In this document: piece after piece, positions 12,090 through 22,126 of the stretch
Layout of the letters: every line of letters begins with the position of its first letter
Numbering within the stretch: the stretch's first letter is position 1
Assembly (NCBI GenBank): GCA_022539475.1
Contig: VCMS01000312.1
Location: forward strand, 1 to 63,672
DNA from: Gracilaria domingensis
Lineage: Eukaryota > Rhodophyta > Florideophyceae > Gracilariales > Gracilariaceae
Direction of reading: 5' to 3'
Length of the DNA stretch: 63,672 nucleotides
Notes under the pieces: model-generated
The model's database searches: none
Told to the model about the DNA's origin: nothing
What the model saw: the letters and a program-made list of their open reading frames with translations, nothing else
Position numbers and translations under genes: made by a program

Positions 12090-14219
12090 TCCAGAGCTAT
12101 GAATTGCTGCCGAATACGTTGTCGGCAGCATTTGGAGGCTTCAATCTGCCACCGAAGAGACGAAATAGAGCTTTCATTACATCATGGCCCACTAATGCAC
12201 CTATAATTATTCCAAGCAACGTCCGAGTACTGAGAGAAAATTTTTCTGATTGGGGCCGTGTCCTGCGCTCCCCATCAGATTTCAAAGAATTCCATCATGA
12301 AAGGAAAAATATGTCAATGTCTTTGTATGCTTTGGCCTCCATCATTCAAAGGAGATCTGCCTTGGTGAAGGTTCCATTCAGTAACCTGCCTTTCTTCGTC
12401 GTGGACAAATCTAAAGGCAAACTTCTGACAGAAAAGTTGCATTGCATGGAAGATAGATTTGCGTTTGTAAAGTTCTGGATTTGAGTACGTATCGTTCGAA
12501 ATGAACGTGACGCGGATCATCCGCTCTAAGCACTGCAATAGAAACATGATGATTCTATTGCAGTGCTTAGGGTCTCTGACTACAGTCTCTCGATTTCTGG
12601 AATATTAATCAGTTTCAATATGCCGAGATGCAAGTTGCGTAACTGTTCGAAGCGAGCTCTCCTTGTTTCGAACAGACTGCATAGAAATAACCCCTGGATG
12701 AATCTTACGGTCAAGGCGATTTTGATGGACGAGAGAATGAGAGATATGGAATTGGAACGCATGAAAATATCCGACTTGGATCTCGTCTCCCTTGTACCAC
12801 GTAAGTTTCTTTCTCCTTCGCCTTTCTTTGCATATTCGAGAATAACTGAGTATGTCTTTCTGACGCTTTTAGTGTGGTTTTGGGAGAGTCCAGTGAATGA
12901 CGTAAGAACATTACCGCCTAAAGATGAGGAAGGGGCTTTGCATCTATGACAAGGGCTTTCCGTTTGGCTCCTATGAAGAGTAGACAGAATGTACTTAGCC
13001 TCAGAATATCCGCACAAAAACTTGCTGAGGATGGCAAACTCGACTTAGTTTGTCTTCGCCGATGAACTGAAAACCTTTCTGCATTAGATGTATAATTTGC
13101 TACAGGACTTGACGAAGAGATTCTTGAAGGATGTGCATCCTGGAATCGCGTAGAGACTTGCTAGAAACGAATGGCATTGCGTCTGCTTCAGATGCGAAAA
13201 CCTGTACCAGTGTTGTAGGAAAGTATGCCACTACTGTGAGGTCATCACGGTTGCGCTTACGGAGTAGCTCGTCGGAGAAGTTGAGAAATATGAGGTGAAG
13301 AGTACAGGCGGTAACCGATGTTTGCTTTAGAGTTGTTGAAGACTTATCGGTGTATACATGCAGAATACCTACGAAAGATTCACTGTAACTTATTTCTTGA
13401 AAGTACCACACTATTCTACTATCCAAAGAGCGCATGACCATTTCCTTAAGTTTCGAGGTGGCGTCTCTTGCGAGAGAGCCAAACATGGGGTGAGATATTT
13501 TCGTGGAGTGGGTCTGAGGTATAGGGTGGAAGAATGTGTTTTCGTTGTTAGCCAACTGGAGCTGTTTCAAAAGTGTCTGAACGGGGGTCTCTCGTGTAGA
13601 GGGTGGCGCTGAACTTACATCCTTCTGGCGAGACAGTTCTTCGATTGAAACCGTCTTTTGAGGCGTATCGTTCGAAAATGGCGTTCTTCAGTTCTGTACA
13701 GCGCTTAGAACTTGTTATGGTCTCGTTGAATCGCTTTTGCGAGAATCGCGGGTCCCGAAGTAGCCCAATTAGCTCGTCTGATTCACGATGACCAAGGTTG
13801 GAAGCTACTGAAGCCAGACAAACCGTGAGATAATCCATATGCAAATCACCGAGGGCCTCCTCAGAAGGCACTGGGCGTGGACTGCTTCCGTGTTCTGGCT
13901 CTAATGCCGCTGGACCCGGGGAAGGAGAAACACAATGCGAAGTGTCCGGAATGAGAGGGGCGCACGGAGTGGGGTCAACGCTGTCCTCGGACACCGGAGG
14001 CTCGGGAAGGCGACAAGGGGCAGTGACCGTTTCGGAAGATGCGGGCGCGGGCGCGGAAAGCTTGAGACGCTTGCTTCTCCGAATGGGCCGCCTATTTTCA
14101 TCTTCCAGCGCTGCTTTCAGACGAAACGGGCAACGGTTAACATGCTGTTGGAGAGATAGCACTCCTCGGCGAGTAACGAACGGGCACCCACGCTTCTTAT
14201 GTGTACAGTAGTAGATCAT
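12090..14219 (-). pseudogene. transposase remnant, KDZ/Plavaka-like
   Basis: Several consecutive frames on the - strand read as one decayed protein. At 14219 it begins with a zinc-binding-like start (YYCTHKKRGCPF, then LQQHVNRCPF) and a Ser/Pro-rich linker. Frame 13570-13100 holds SFVGILHVYTDKSS, then LHLIFLNFSDELLRKRNRDD and VVAYFPT. This resembles the block around the first catalytic Asp of the KDZ/Plavaka group of DDE transposases (SDxTxxT...PxYLxLxNI...R...xxAYLP). Frame 13017-12580 opens with a CHRC-type Cys pair, as in the next conserved block. Pieces at 12547-12314 and 12285-12097 may be the C-terminal end. Many breaks. The family call is from remembered motif patterns and needs a profile search. 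Confidence 0.5.
12526..12570. repeat. perfect hairpin, 18-bp arms
   Basis: CTAAGCACTGCAATAGAA at 12526-12543 is repeated as its exact reverse complement at 12553-12570, with a 9-base loop. It lies between two transposase fragments. Confidence 0.9.
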
Positions 14220-14549
14220 GGGAAGAAGAAATGAAGGAGAAACGACGACAAAGACGGCAAAAGAAGGTCATTGGAGGGGAGAAGGAGGTCAGGCGACAGT
14301 CAAGATCGACGTCAAGCTGAGAATGGAGAATATAATTTGAGTTTAAATCACGTGCTTTCGTTCAAAAAGGAACGTAGGTACACGTCGACCTCAACACAAG
14401 GGTGTACTTCTCGTATTATCTACCACTGGTTATAAACCTGAGGTTTCGCAACGTTGTACGCTGTACACCTGTCCAATCTCGCACAGAAAAATAAATCTCT
14501 TCCCTCCACCGCCGCCGCCGCGCCTCCGCCGTCCGACCTATCGTTACCG
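14220..14549. other. non-coding spacer
   Basis: A stretch between the transposase start and the 39-bp-arm hairpin. It ends in a GCC/GCG-rich run near 14510-14530. I see no gene. Confidence 0.5.
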
Positions 14550-14628
14550 TCGTGATCCGTGCCATCCACATCCTCGCGTTCTACTCCGCCGGAGTAGAAC
14601 GCGAGGATGTGGATGGCACGGATCACGA
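14550..14628. repeat. perfect 39-bp-arm palindrome
   Basis: The left arm 14550-14588 and right arm 14590-14628 are exact reverse complements with a single base between them. The arms contain GATCCGTGCCATCCACATCC and its complement. Such a perfect long palindrome would normally decay quickly. Confidence 0.93.
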
Positions 14629-14898
14629 GCGGCGCTCCGTCGTACCTTTCTCCGCCCTCGCACTCGCTACGAAGTAGAGTGCGGGGAAGAGAATGAGGTA
14701 CGCTTCATGTTCGCCTAATGGACGCCTCCATAAAGCGGACATCATCCATATCTCACGGATGTATTCCGTGCAGTCTTTCCGTGCAATCTTTTCGTACGTG
14801 CTTCCATATTCTTCTACGTATCTTTGTTCTAAACTAACCAATCCTCACCACGTCTCTTCGCGCTCTGCGACATGTACACGGCAGGAAATAAGCTTTGG

Positions 14899-15767
14899 GT
14901 TACTTTCGCGAGTTACTAGGTCCCTCGACTTCTCTAGCGCATCGTTTCTGTTTTGCTTTATCAATGGTACGTTCCATCGCATTTCAAATGTATCCAACGG
15001 AGCATTGACTAACTTGATCTTGAAAGAGGAAATGGAATTGGTCGTTTACCTGCCTCACTGTTCGGGATAGGCGATTCTGGTACTTGGTTGGGACATAGGC
15101 TGCATTCTCGTTTATCGCATCTTGCGGTATGTTTACTGCATGGGCATTCTTGGTGTCGTTGCTTGTGAGTTCTCGCTTCGACACCTTTCGCGTTTTACGA
15201 TGAATGGATTGCTGGTAATCTAACCGATCCCTTTTCTTCTTCTTCTTCCTTTTGCGATTTACAAGGTCCGTCGACTTTTCTAGCGCAACGTTTCTGTTTT
15301 GCATTATCAATGGTACGTTCCATCGCATTTCAAATGTATCCAATGGAGCATTGACTAACTTATGGATACTTTCTGCTTACGTATACAGGTAAATGACTTT
15401 TGATGCGGACGTTGCTCACGAGTTGCAGGTGCACGTTTTTAGGGGGAATTGCGGTATGTTTGCTGCATGGGCATTCTTGGTGTCGTTGCTCGGGAGTTCT
15501 CGCTTCGACACCTTTCGCGTTTTACGATTAATGGATTGCTGGTAATCTAACCGATCCCTTTCCTTCTTCTTCTTCCTATTGCGGCTTACTAGGTCCCTCG
15601 AATTTTCTAGCGCAACGTTTCTGTTTTAGTTTATCAATGGTACGTTCCATCGCATTTCAAATGCATCCAACGGAGAATTGACTAACTTATGGATACTTTC
15701 TGCTTGCGTATACAGGTAAATGACTTTTGATGCGTACGTAGCTCACGAGTTACAGGTGCAGGTTCCT
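14899..15767. repeat. tandem repeat, about 325-bp unit, two-plus copies
   Basis: The block TCAATGGTACGTTCCATCGC recurs near 14960, 15306 and 15636. Its flanks (AGGTCC(C/G)TCGA and TCTAGCGCA upstream, ATTGACTAACTT downstream) recur too. Another block (GGTAATCTAACCGATCCC and neighbours) recurs near 15210 and 15539. The spacing of the last two copies is about 325 bp; the first copy is partial. Confidence 0.85.
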
Positions 15768-15922
15768 CAAGTAGGGAACCATGCATCTGGGCATGGTTCC
15801 CTACATGAGGAACGGAGAGGATGAGGCGCTTCGCGCCTCATCCTCTCGGAGTGCGTATGTGTTCTACCGATACCGCAATTTGGTGCAGGTGCCCTCTGCG
15901 GCATCTACCGCAGATAGCGCCT
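15762..15922. repeat. cluster of three hairpins
   Basis: Hairpin 1: 15762-15784 and 15791-15813, 22 of 23 pairs. Hairpin 2: 15815-15829 and 15833-15847, 15 of 15 pairs with a 3-base loop. Hairpin 3: 15887-15901 and 15908-15922, 12 of 15 pairs. They directly abut the 325-bp tandem repeats and lie near the right end of the 13.8-kb insertion. Confidence 0.9.
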
Positions 15923-16209
15923 ACACCCGCTTCATCATGGGGAAATGGTACATGCAATATAGCGAAGTAGTGGTTAGCAAAAGCGGTCGATAGAAGAATA
16001 GATACGAATAAAACAGTATGATTTCATAATAGACATCATCTGTACTAGCAGCAGTATTCCATGCGTTGCAGGGTATCATTCCGCAGAAGGTATCGTGTAA
16101 TGTGCACCTTAATGGAAACTGAACCTAGACTTCGCGAAATACCGTTCAGGTAGCTCTCGACTAAAGAACTAGCACGAGTGGAAAACCCACCAGTATTTAC
16201 TGCACAGCG

Positions 16210-16315
16210 ATTCTGGACGACCCAAGCATTTATCTCCAAATTTTGAAATAATTGATCTCGATATTTTTTCAAAAAATTTACTGGACGACCCTTGCCACTT
16301 TCTGGACGACCCTCG
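16210..16315. repeat. subterminal repeats CTGGACGACCC
   Basis: Three direct copies of CTGGACGACCC occur near 16213, 16280 and 16301, just inside the right terminal inverted repeat. Short subterminal repeats like these are typical transposase-binding sites in DNA transposons. I found no exact copies at the left end. Confidence 0.7.
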
Positions 16316-16345
16316 CCAAAAACTAGCATCTGCAAGAGACAGACG
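16316..16345 (-). repeat. right terminal inverted repeat of the 13.8-kb insertion
   Basis: CCAAAAACTAGC (16316-16327) and TGCAAGAGACAGACG (16331-16345) are the inverted partners of the left end. The following base begins the resumed gypsy pol codon TGG. Confidence 0.7.
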
Positions 16346-18514
16346 TGGCTTTTGAATATGACGGACGCTTCCAGCAGGCTAGCAAGGTGGAGGCTACGGC
16401 TGTCTGAGTTCGAATATGATGTAACCTATAGGCCGGGAGTGAAGCACCAATCGGCTGATGCCCTCAGTCGAATACTTACCGATGGAGATGACGATACCCC
16501 TTTGGATGACGAAATACCAACGCCGAACCTCGATGGGTACGAAACAGATCCCGAGGATGACTTCCTAGTGGCTACGGTACAATTTCCCGATGGTGATCTT
16601 GACCAAGAAGAGGTTTACATGGTGGACTGGCTGCAGGAGTGCCAGCATGAGGAACGGGACCTAGAGGTTAATGCAATTGTGCCAGAGGAAAAGGAGCTAC
16701 TTCCAATCACGTTAGAAGATCTTCTACAGGCTCAGAAAACAGATGAATTCTGCCAAGGGAAGGCACAGCTCGTTGGGACTAAGGGATGTCTGTTTGACTT
16801 TGACCGCTTCGGATTACTCTGCCGAAGGTCCCCACTAGATGGTTCTATCCAGAAGGTCATTCCGAAATCCCTACAGGCACGCTTTCTCTACCTCGCGCAC
16901 TACCCACGGTTTGCTGGTCATCCTGGAGGTACCCGGGTGTACCAGACCCTTAGGAAGCACTTCTACTATCCGTTTATGGCAAATGACCTTTGGAATACGG
17001 CGAAGACCTGCGCTTCCTGCGCAAAGGTTCGTGGGACACGAGCACGCCATCAGGCTAAGCTCAAGTTGTTTCCAGCCGCCGGACCGTTGGAATTTATCGC
17101 AATGGATATCCTTGGGCCGCTTCCGAAATCGGTACATGGGAACCAGTTTATCCTGGTTATTACCGATAGGTTCACGAAGACCACAAGGGCTATCCCTCTG
17201 AAGAAGACTACCGCTACGGATGTGGCAATGGCGTTTCTTACCCATTGGGTTTATCCGTATGGTTTGCCCTTGTATCTCCTGACGGACAACGGTAATCAGT
17301 TCGTGTCGAAATTCTTTTCGCACGTGTGTGCCACCCTTGGTATTAAGCATGTCACTACGACAGCGTACCATCCGCAGACCAATGGGCAAGCCGAACGGTT
17401 TAACAAGACGCTCGTTAACCGATTGGTACACTACACTGCTGAGCACCAGTTGGACTGGGACGACTATGTCGAACCATTGGTTTATGCCTACAACACTCAG
17501 GTGCATAAGTTCACAGGCACCACTCCATTCGATCTCACCCTGACTCGGCAACCATTACCATTGGCAGTGGATGTGAAGATACCTTGGTTCCCTCAGGACA
17601 TCACCGAGGGCATGACTCCCACGCAGGCTAAACGGTACGCACGCCGGAGGATCGATGATATTCTCCACACGGCTAAATCTACCTTATCGCGAGCCCAGCT
17701 CAGGTACAAGGCGGACTTCGATAAGTCTGTCCGCTCTACGCCGTCCTTCAAAGCTGGAGAGATGGTATACCTCGATAGGGCACCGTCAGAGAAACCTTTG
17801 GATGATATAGAGCTGGCCTCTAGGAAGCTCTTGCCTCGCTCCACTGGACCCTACAAGGTCCTGCGAGCGACTTCCCACACGGTTACCATCGAGCGCGATG
17901 GCCTTCAGGACACGGTCGCTATTGATCGCGTTTCAATGGCACCGACGGTCACTGTACGCTCCTCTTCAAGTACCGAGCGTATGTCCAGTGGCATTCCCGC
18001 GAGCCGGGAGCCTGCCAATGGTACTTTCATTGGAAGGCGTCAAACCAAAGGCTCATCTACGCAAGAGCCTTCTACGGCTACGCCAAAGGCTGTCAGCGCT
18101 GATCCAAGCCTGGGTACGGAAGCTTCCGCAGAGGGCGATGACACCAACGGATTCGCTCCTTTGGATGAGATTGACCTTCCTGAGGAAGCATTTGAACCTT
18201 TGGTTGATGGCCCTGCTGCCGAAGATAAGCGTCCTGCGCAGGCTGAGGTCCCGTCTCCTTCAGGCGTTGGCCCTTTGGATACGATGGATTTGTCAGAGGA
18301 AGTGCTGCCAAAGGAGTATGTGGTGGACAAAATTGTCTCCGCTGGTCTCGATGATGTTGGTAATATCATTTACAAGGTCCGTTGGTACGGGTATCCACCG
18401 GAGTTTGACCAGTGGGAACCAAGGGCGCACATACCGGAGAACTTTATCCGAAGGTTTTGGAAGAAACAGGGACGCACGGAGCGCGCCTTTAAGGAGGGGG
18501 CGTATGACCCGTAG
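16346..18514 (+). CDS. pol: gypsy element A pol, C-terminal part (RNase H end, integrase, chromodomain)
   Basis: This open frame of about 720 residues is the right half of the pol gene cut at 2510. It starts at the end of RNase H (WLLNMTDASSRLARWRLRLS, then VKHQSADALSR with the last catalytic Asp). The integrase has its zinc-binding His pair (HYPRFAGHPGG) and Cys pair (CASC), then the catalytic triad: Asp in FIAMDILGPLP, Asp in LLTDNGNQF, Glu in HPQTNGQAERFNK. The C-terminus is a chromodomain (EYVVDKIV, KVRWYGYPPEFDQWEP), placing it among chromoviruses, whose chromodomains steer integration to marked chromatin. The frame is intact from the insertion junction to the stop, much better kept than the left half. 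Confidence 0.93.
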   Translation, partial: WLLNMTDASSRLARWRLRLSEFEYDVTYRPGVKHQSADALSRILTDGDDDTPLDDEIPTPNLDGYETDPEDDFLVATVQFPDGDLDQEEVYMVDWLQECQHEERDLEVNAIVPEEKELLPITLEDLLQAQKTDEFCQGKAQLVGTKGCLFDFDRFGLLCRRSPLDGSIQKVIPKSLQARFLYLAHYPRFAGHPGGTRVYQTLRKHFYYPFMANDLWNTAKTCASCAKVRGTRARHQAKLKLFPAAGPLEFIAMDILGPLPKSVHGNQFILVITDRFTKTTRAIPLKKTTATDVAMAFLTHWVYPYGLPLYLLTDNGNQFVSKFFSHVCATLGIKHVTTTAYHPQTNGQAERFNKTLVNRLVHYTAEHQLDWDDYVEPLVYAYNTQVHKFTGTTPFDLTLTRQPLPLAVDVKIPWFPQDITEGMTPTQAKRYARRRIDDILHTAKSTLSRAQLRYKADFDKSVRSTPSFKAGEMVYLDRAPSEKPLDDIELASRKLLPRSTGPYKVLRATSHTVTIERDGLQDTVAIDRVSMAPTVTVRSSSSTERMSSGIPASREPANGTFIGRRQTKGSSTQEPSTATPKAVSADPSLGTEASAEGDDTNGFAPLDEIDLPEEAFEPLVDGPAAEDKRPAQAEVPSPSGVGPLDTMDLSEEVLPKEYVVDKIVSAGLDDVGNIIYKVRWYGYPPEFDQWEPRAHIPENFIRRFWKKQGRTERAFKEGAYDP

Positions 18515-19177
18515 GACACGCCGCCACACTGTCCAGAACGGAAACGATTGCCACCGGCTAACATTTCTAGCGGATTTTTTCGCTATCCGCAGCGATAAGT
18601 ATCTCCTTAACTGGCTAACAAAGCTTACTAACTAAGCCCTCGTCCGCTTTACAGCGCGAAAGCGGAGCGCGTCACTGTGCCGCGCGCCAAAAAATCAAAG
18701 GGAATTGCACAGATTTTTTGAAACGGCTTGCCAAACGGATTTTGGGCCGAAAACAAAGATTCGGCCGTATCTCGGCTTCCGGGAAGCGCAGAGACAAGCC
18801 GACAGCGGATTTGGAATCGCAGGAATGTGCCCATTCTGGCATAATATGGGCGATTTTCCCGGCTCTGCACCGCCCAGGCGCGATTGCGCGCGAGCAGGCC
18901 AGCGGCATTGCCTAAAAAATCAGCCAAATACTTTATTTGATCAAATGGCACCACGTCCGACATCCTCTCCCACGTGTACATTGCCGTAACTCCCCTTGGC
19001 CGTCTGACAGTTCCTGGCTCCGGCACCTGCCGGCTTTACAGCGCTCGCTCCGAATGGGTCCTTTTGAAGGAGTCCTCAACCTATGCGTGATGGCCCTCGC
19101 ACACTCTGGCGGAGCACAATGTCTACAAAGGCCCAATGTGGCGTTCCTTCCCGTTGACTGTGGTCATGCTTCGACCG
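18515..19177. other. spacer between convergent pol and antisense ORF of element A
   Basis: This stretch separates the stop of pol (+) from the stop of the antisense ORF (-). It contains CTGGCTAACAAAGCTTACTAAC, resembling the GTTAGTTAGTTAGCTTTT seen in the equivalent place of element B. No coding evidence. Confidence 0.55.
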
Positions 19178-21402
19178 CTAAGACCTCTCTTTACCCGTGT
19201 TGCCCCCGTACGTTCCGCCGACATCAAGTTCGACGTCTTCCCCGGCGCACACACTACTTCCTTGAGGCCGTTGGCCGGTCCGTTGTGACCCCGCCGTCTG
19301 TTGACCACCGGCAGGAGGCTCAGGAATCCGTGGCGGAGCGCGTTCACCTCGTTTAATGCGTCGGAATGGCACTCCAGTAGAAGGCAGTGGAGCCGACTCG
19401 GGCATTATATCTGAAGCATCCGAACCATCAGAGTCGGACATGGTCAACAGCGTCGATTGGAGCATTTCCTCGACTTCCTTCGTCATTCGGTTTCGCAACT
19501 GCTGCCCGTGCAGGGTAAGGATCTCCGCAACCCTCTCCTTAACTTCCTGCGAGCTCTCGAGCAGGACTTCCCGAAGGCTTTGAGGCAGTCCCGACGTCCT
19601 TCCGACCAGTGCTTCGTACCTCTTGGATCTACGAAGCCATGACCGCGCTGACAGGGCGACGTCGCCAAGCCTCCATCGACCGCGATATCCCTGGTTCCGC
19701 ATCTCATCGCCGAGCTCCTCAAAAGCGGCTAGTGTTGGAGGTTCTAATCCAACGGCATCACTGGGTGCTAACGCAAATGTTGGCCCTCTGACTATCTCGA
19801 AATTGAGCGCTACCGGCGCGACCGTAACGGATGCCATGGGCGCACGACACTCTAACTTAGCTCCTACCCCCGTTGCTTCTCCCAAGGGCCCCTCTAACTC
19901 TCCAGTGACGTTGTCAGGCTCTGCTTCTTGGGCAGGAACTGCATCAATCGGCTGCGACTGCTCGCTTGGAAGTATAGGGTCGATCACCAGCAGGGAAGCT
20001 GGTGAATCTTCTCGGTCAACTAAAGTAACTGGTCCAGGAGGCGAACAAGCTCGAGTGTCATTGGGGAAAGCAGGAGTTGGCAGAGGCGCATCGGGGTCAG
20101 CGAAGCAGCTTTGAGAGAAACCATTGGCTCTTGGGTAGTAGTTCTCCACCACCCTGCGCGTTGGTGTCGTTGGATTGACCCTCACCTGGAATGGTGGATA
20201 AGATTTGCCATCATCATGACCGGAAGGATGACGCGGTATCGCGTAAAAGCTATCGCACTGTTAATCGTACCAAAGGAATCCTGGAGTTGATGCCCAATCG
20301 ATCTGCGACGTGTAGTCCAAAAGCTGCTCCACCCGTTCCGCAGGATAGGTCGTTCCTCGCACGACGTTTTGTACCCCAAGCCCTCTTACATACGCTACCA
20401 TCTTGCGAGGGAGGTTAACGAGCCTACCGACAGGGCTAGGACACGCCTCGTCATTGTGCCAAACCCTCCAATCTCGGGTTCGCACATTGCATCGTACCCC
20501 GTACGCCGCAGTGTCCAAAAAGCCATAAGGACAAACACAGCCCATTCTACGGTTAAGACCTGCCAGGTGAGCCAAGTACAGCGGCCGTCTTGAGTGCTCA
20601 GCAACTGACGAGAGTGGTAAGCCACCAATGGCGGGGTTGGGACAGCAAGCAGATTCGACACCCGCCAAAAGTCTTCCCACTCAATGTCATGAAAGAATGG
20701 GAGACGAGGGTACAAACCGCGTCTGTCCAAAGCTTCCATATCGTGAAATTCTATCTGGTGCCAACAGAATAGGTACTTTAGATTCGTGCGCATCCGTCCT
20801 TCAGGCTCCGCCATATCGTTCCAGTACACCCTGTCCCTCATCCAATAGATTTGGTCGTACGGGGGCGGGAACGACATTAGACCTAACAGATTGTGACCAG
20901 CCGGAGGGAACTGAAGGGAAACGTCGCCGAACGTATCAAAAAGACCCTCGAGAAGTGTGTTGACACGCCGTTGGTAATCCGTTTCTGCTAACGTCCTGAG
21001 GAATGGCATGTCAACAGGTACCTCCCCGGCGCACTCCGGAACCGTCCTACCGTCAACAGGAACGTGCATCCACCGCTGGTACCAAGACACGGCTCGGCCA
21101 CGCTTGGGACCACGGGCACCTTCTGGGATGGCAGCGAAACGGCGGGCGTCAAAGAACTCCCGCCCTAGGCTGGTGTAGTGCTGCACAGGGTACGGTAACC
21201 GGGGACAATGTCGTCGAACTTCCCCACGGCCTACTGTATGGTCGTAAAAGTCCCCCGGGCGCTTCACCACATCCAGGTTTAGAGGGGGCGGCATCGTTAT
21301 CGTGGCACCCTGCTCGAGTGGTGGTTGTCTTGCAGGAGTAGGTGTAGGGGCGATGCGAGGTATGGGGACGTCCCAGCGGCCCCCTTGATTTGCGGACATC
21401 AA
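19178..21402 (-). pseudogene. element A convergent (antisense) ORF, frame-broken
   Basis: This unrecognised protein is encoded opposite to pol inside the same retroelement. Frame 21402-20395 has a Pro-rich start and a globular part with RGRAVSWYQRWMHVPVDGR, MPFLRTLAETDYQRRVNTLL and the marker LAVPTPPLVAYH. A second frame (20680-20261) continues with VQNVVRGTTYPAERVEQLL. A third (20185-19178) has a disordered region and a helical stretch (ESSQEVKERVAEILTLHGQQ). The same order, with LEVPTPPVLAYF and IVEGTKYTAQQLDGYL, occurs in the intact ORF at 55949-58726. Two frame changes break this copy. It has its own TATA box at 21461. Function unknown. Confidence 0.8.
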
Positions 21403-21460
21403 GGTGTCCCCTGAAGTACACTCTCACCCAGTGGGTGATACCGTGGTCTCCCAGGGCGGC

Positions 21461-21466
21461 TATATA
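21461..21466 (-). promoter_or_regulatory. TATA box for the element A antisense ORF
   Basis: TATATA lies about 60 bases upstream of the antisense start codon at 21402, on the - strand, between GC-rich flanks. It suggests the antisense ORF is a separate transcription unit. Confidence 0.5.
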
Positions 21467-21699
21467 GGCGCGGTGGAGCCTCTCCGATACCGGTGCTTCT
21501 TGTCGGGACTGATGGAGATACAGGCTCTCCCAAGGGTCCGGTTCCAGCCTTTCGGCAGCTGCGCAGGAAAGAGAGGGCAGAACGACGAGGGACAGCCTAA
21601 GTGGAATTACTCCGATTGCCGGGACGGCACCGTCTGGAGGGGGAGGTATGTAATACTATGAACCGTTGGCAATAGCAATCGGCACTTTGGGGATGGCAA

Positions 21700-22126
21700 G
21701 AGCGGCCGGGGGCGAGTATCACACTTGGAACACGTGTGGTTTGGCGAACCCCAATGGTTCTATTTATTTCTAACTTGTAGTATTTGTACCATAGGTAGTA
21801 TAGTTAGTACACGTGGTGCACTGCGTTACAGTGCACCACTCCAGAGGTTGAGGCGCCTCGCAGCCGATACTTAGGCTGCTGGAGCTGCGCCTCCCTCCTG
21901 TGATAAAGTTAGAGACCCTCTTGGCAACTACTTGACCCTTAGGTTAGTAAGTACCAACATCCTTAAGGTTTTCAAGCCATCGCTACGTCGCTCGCCATCT
22001 CCTGTAGGCACGACAGTTAGCGCACGCCCATTGCACCTTCATACCAGTGGTCTCGCCGTTGGCCCCTTATCCTTTGGACCTTTCCACCCCGTGGTTAGTG
22101 ACCCGTGCCACTATACTACACCAGAT
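21700..22126. repeat. probable 3' LTR of element A
   Basis: This region lies between the antisense ORF and a truncated gag of another element. It shares a layout with 54534-54900 of element B: an AT-rich block, a GTGGTGCAC hairpin (perfect 11-bp arms, 21813-21823 and 21829-21839), a GC-rich imperfect inverted repeat, and GATAAAGTTAGAG-like sequence. Homology to gag begins abruptly near 22127. Exact ends are uncertain because the other LTR lies outside the window. Confidence 0.5.

Larger units (their letters stand above)
2511..16345. mobile_element. 13.8-kb putative DNA transposon inserted in gypsy element A
   Basis: The gypsy reading stops at 2510 (codons for S-L-R plus TG) and resumes at 16346 (TGG CTT TTG), which restores the normal R-W junction of RNase H. 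The inserted block starts CGTCTGTGTTCTGCA and ends with a sequence whose reverse complement is CGTCTGTCTCTTGCA (12 of 15 identical). A second shared block, GCTAGTTTTTGG, lies at 2560-2571 and inverted at 16316-16327. TG is duplicated at the junctions (2509-2510 and 16346-16347). Inside are a broken transposase, three broken cellular genes and several hairpins. Superfamily is uncertain: KDZ/Plavaka- or CACTA-like. An alternative is an older composite of nested insertions. Confidence 0.72.
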
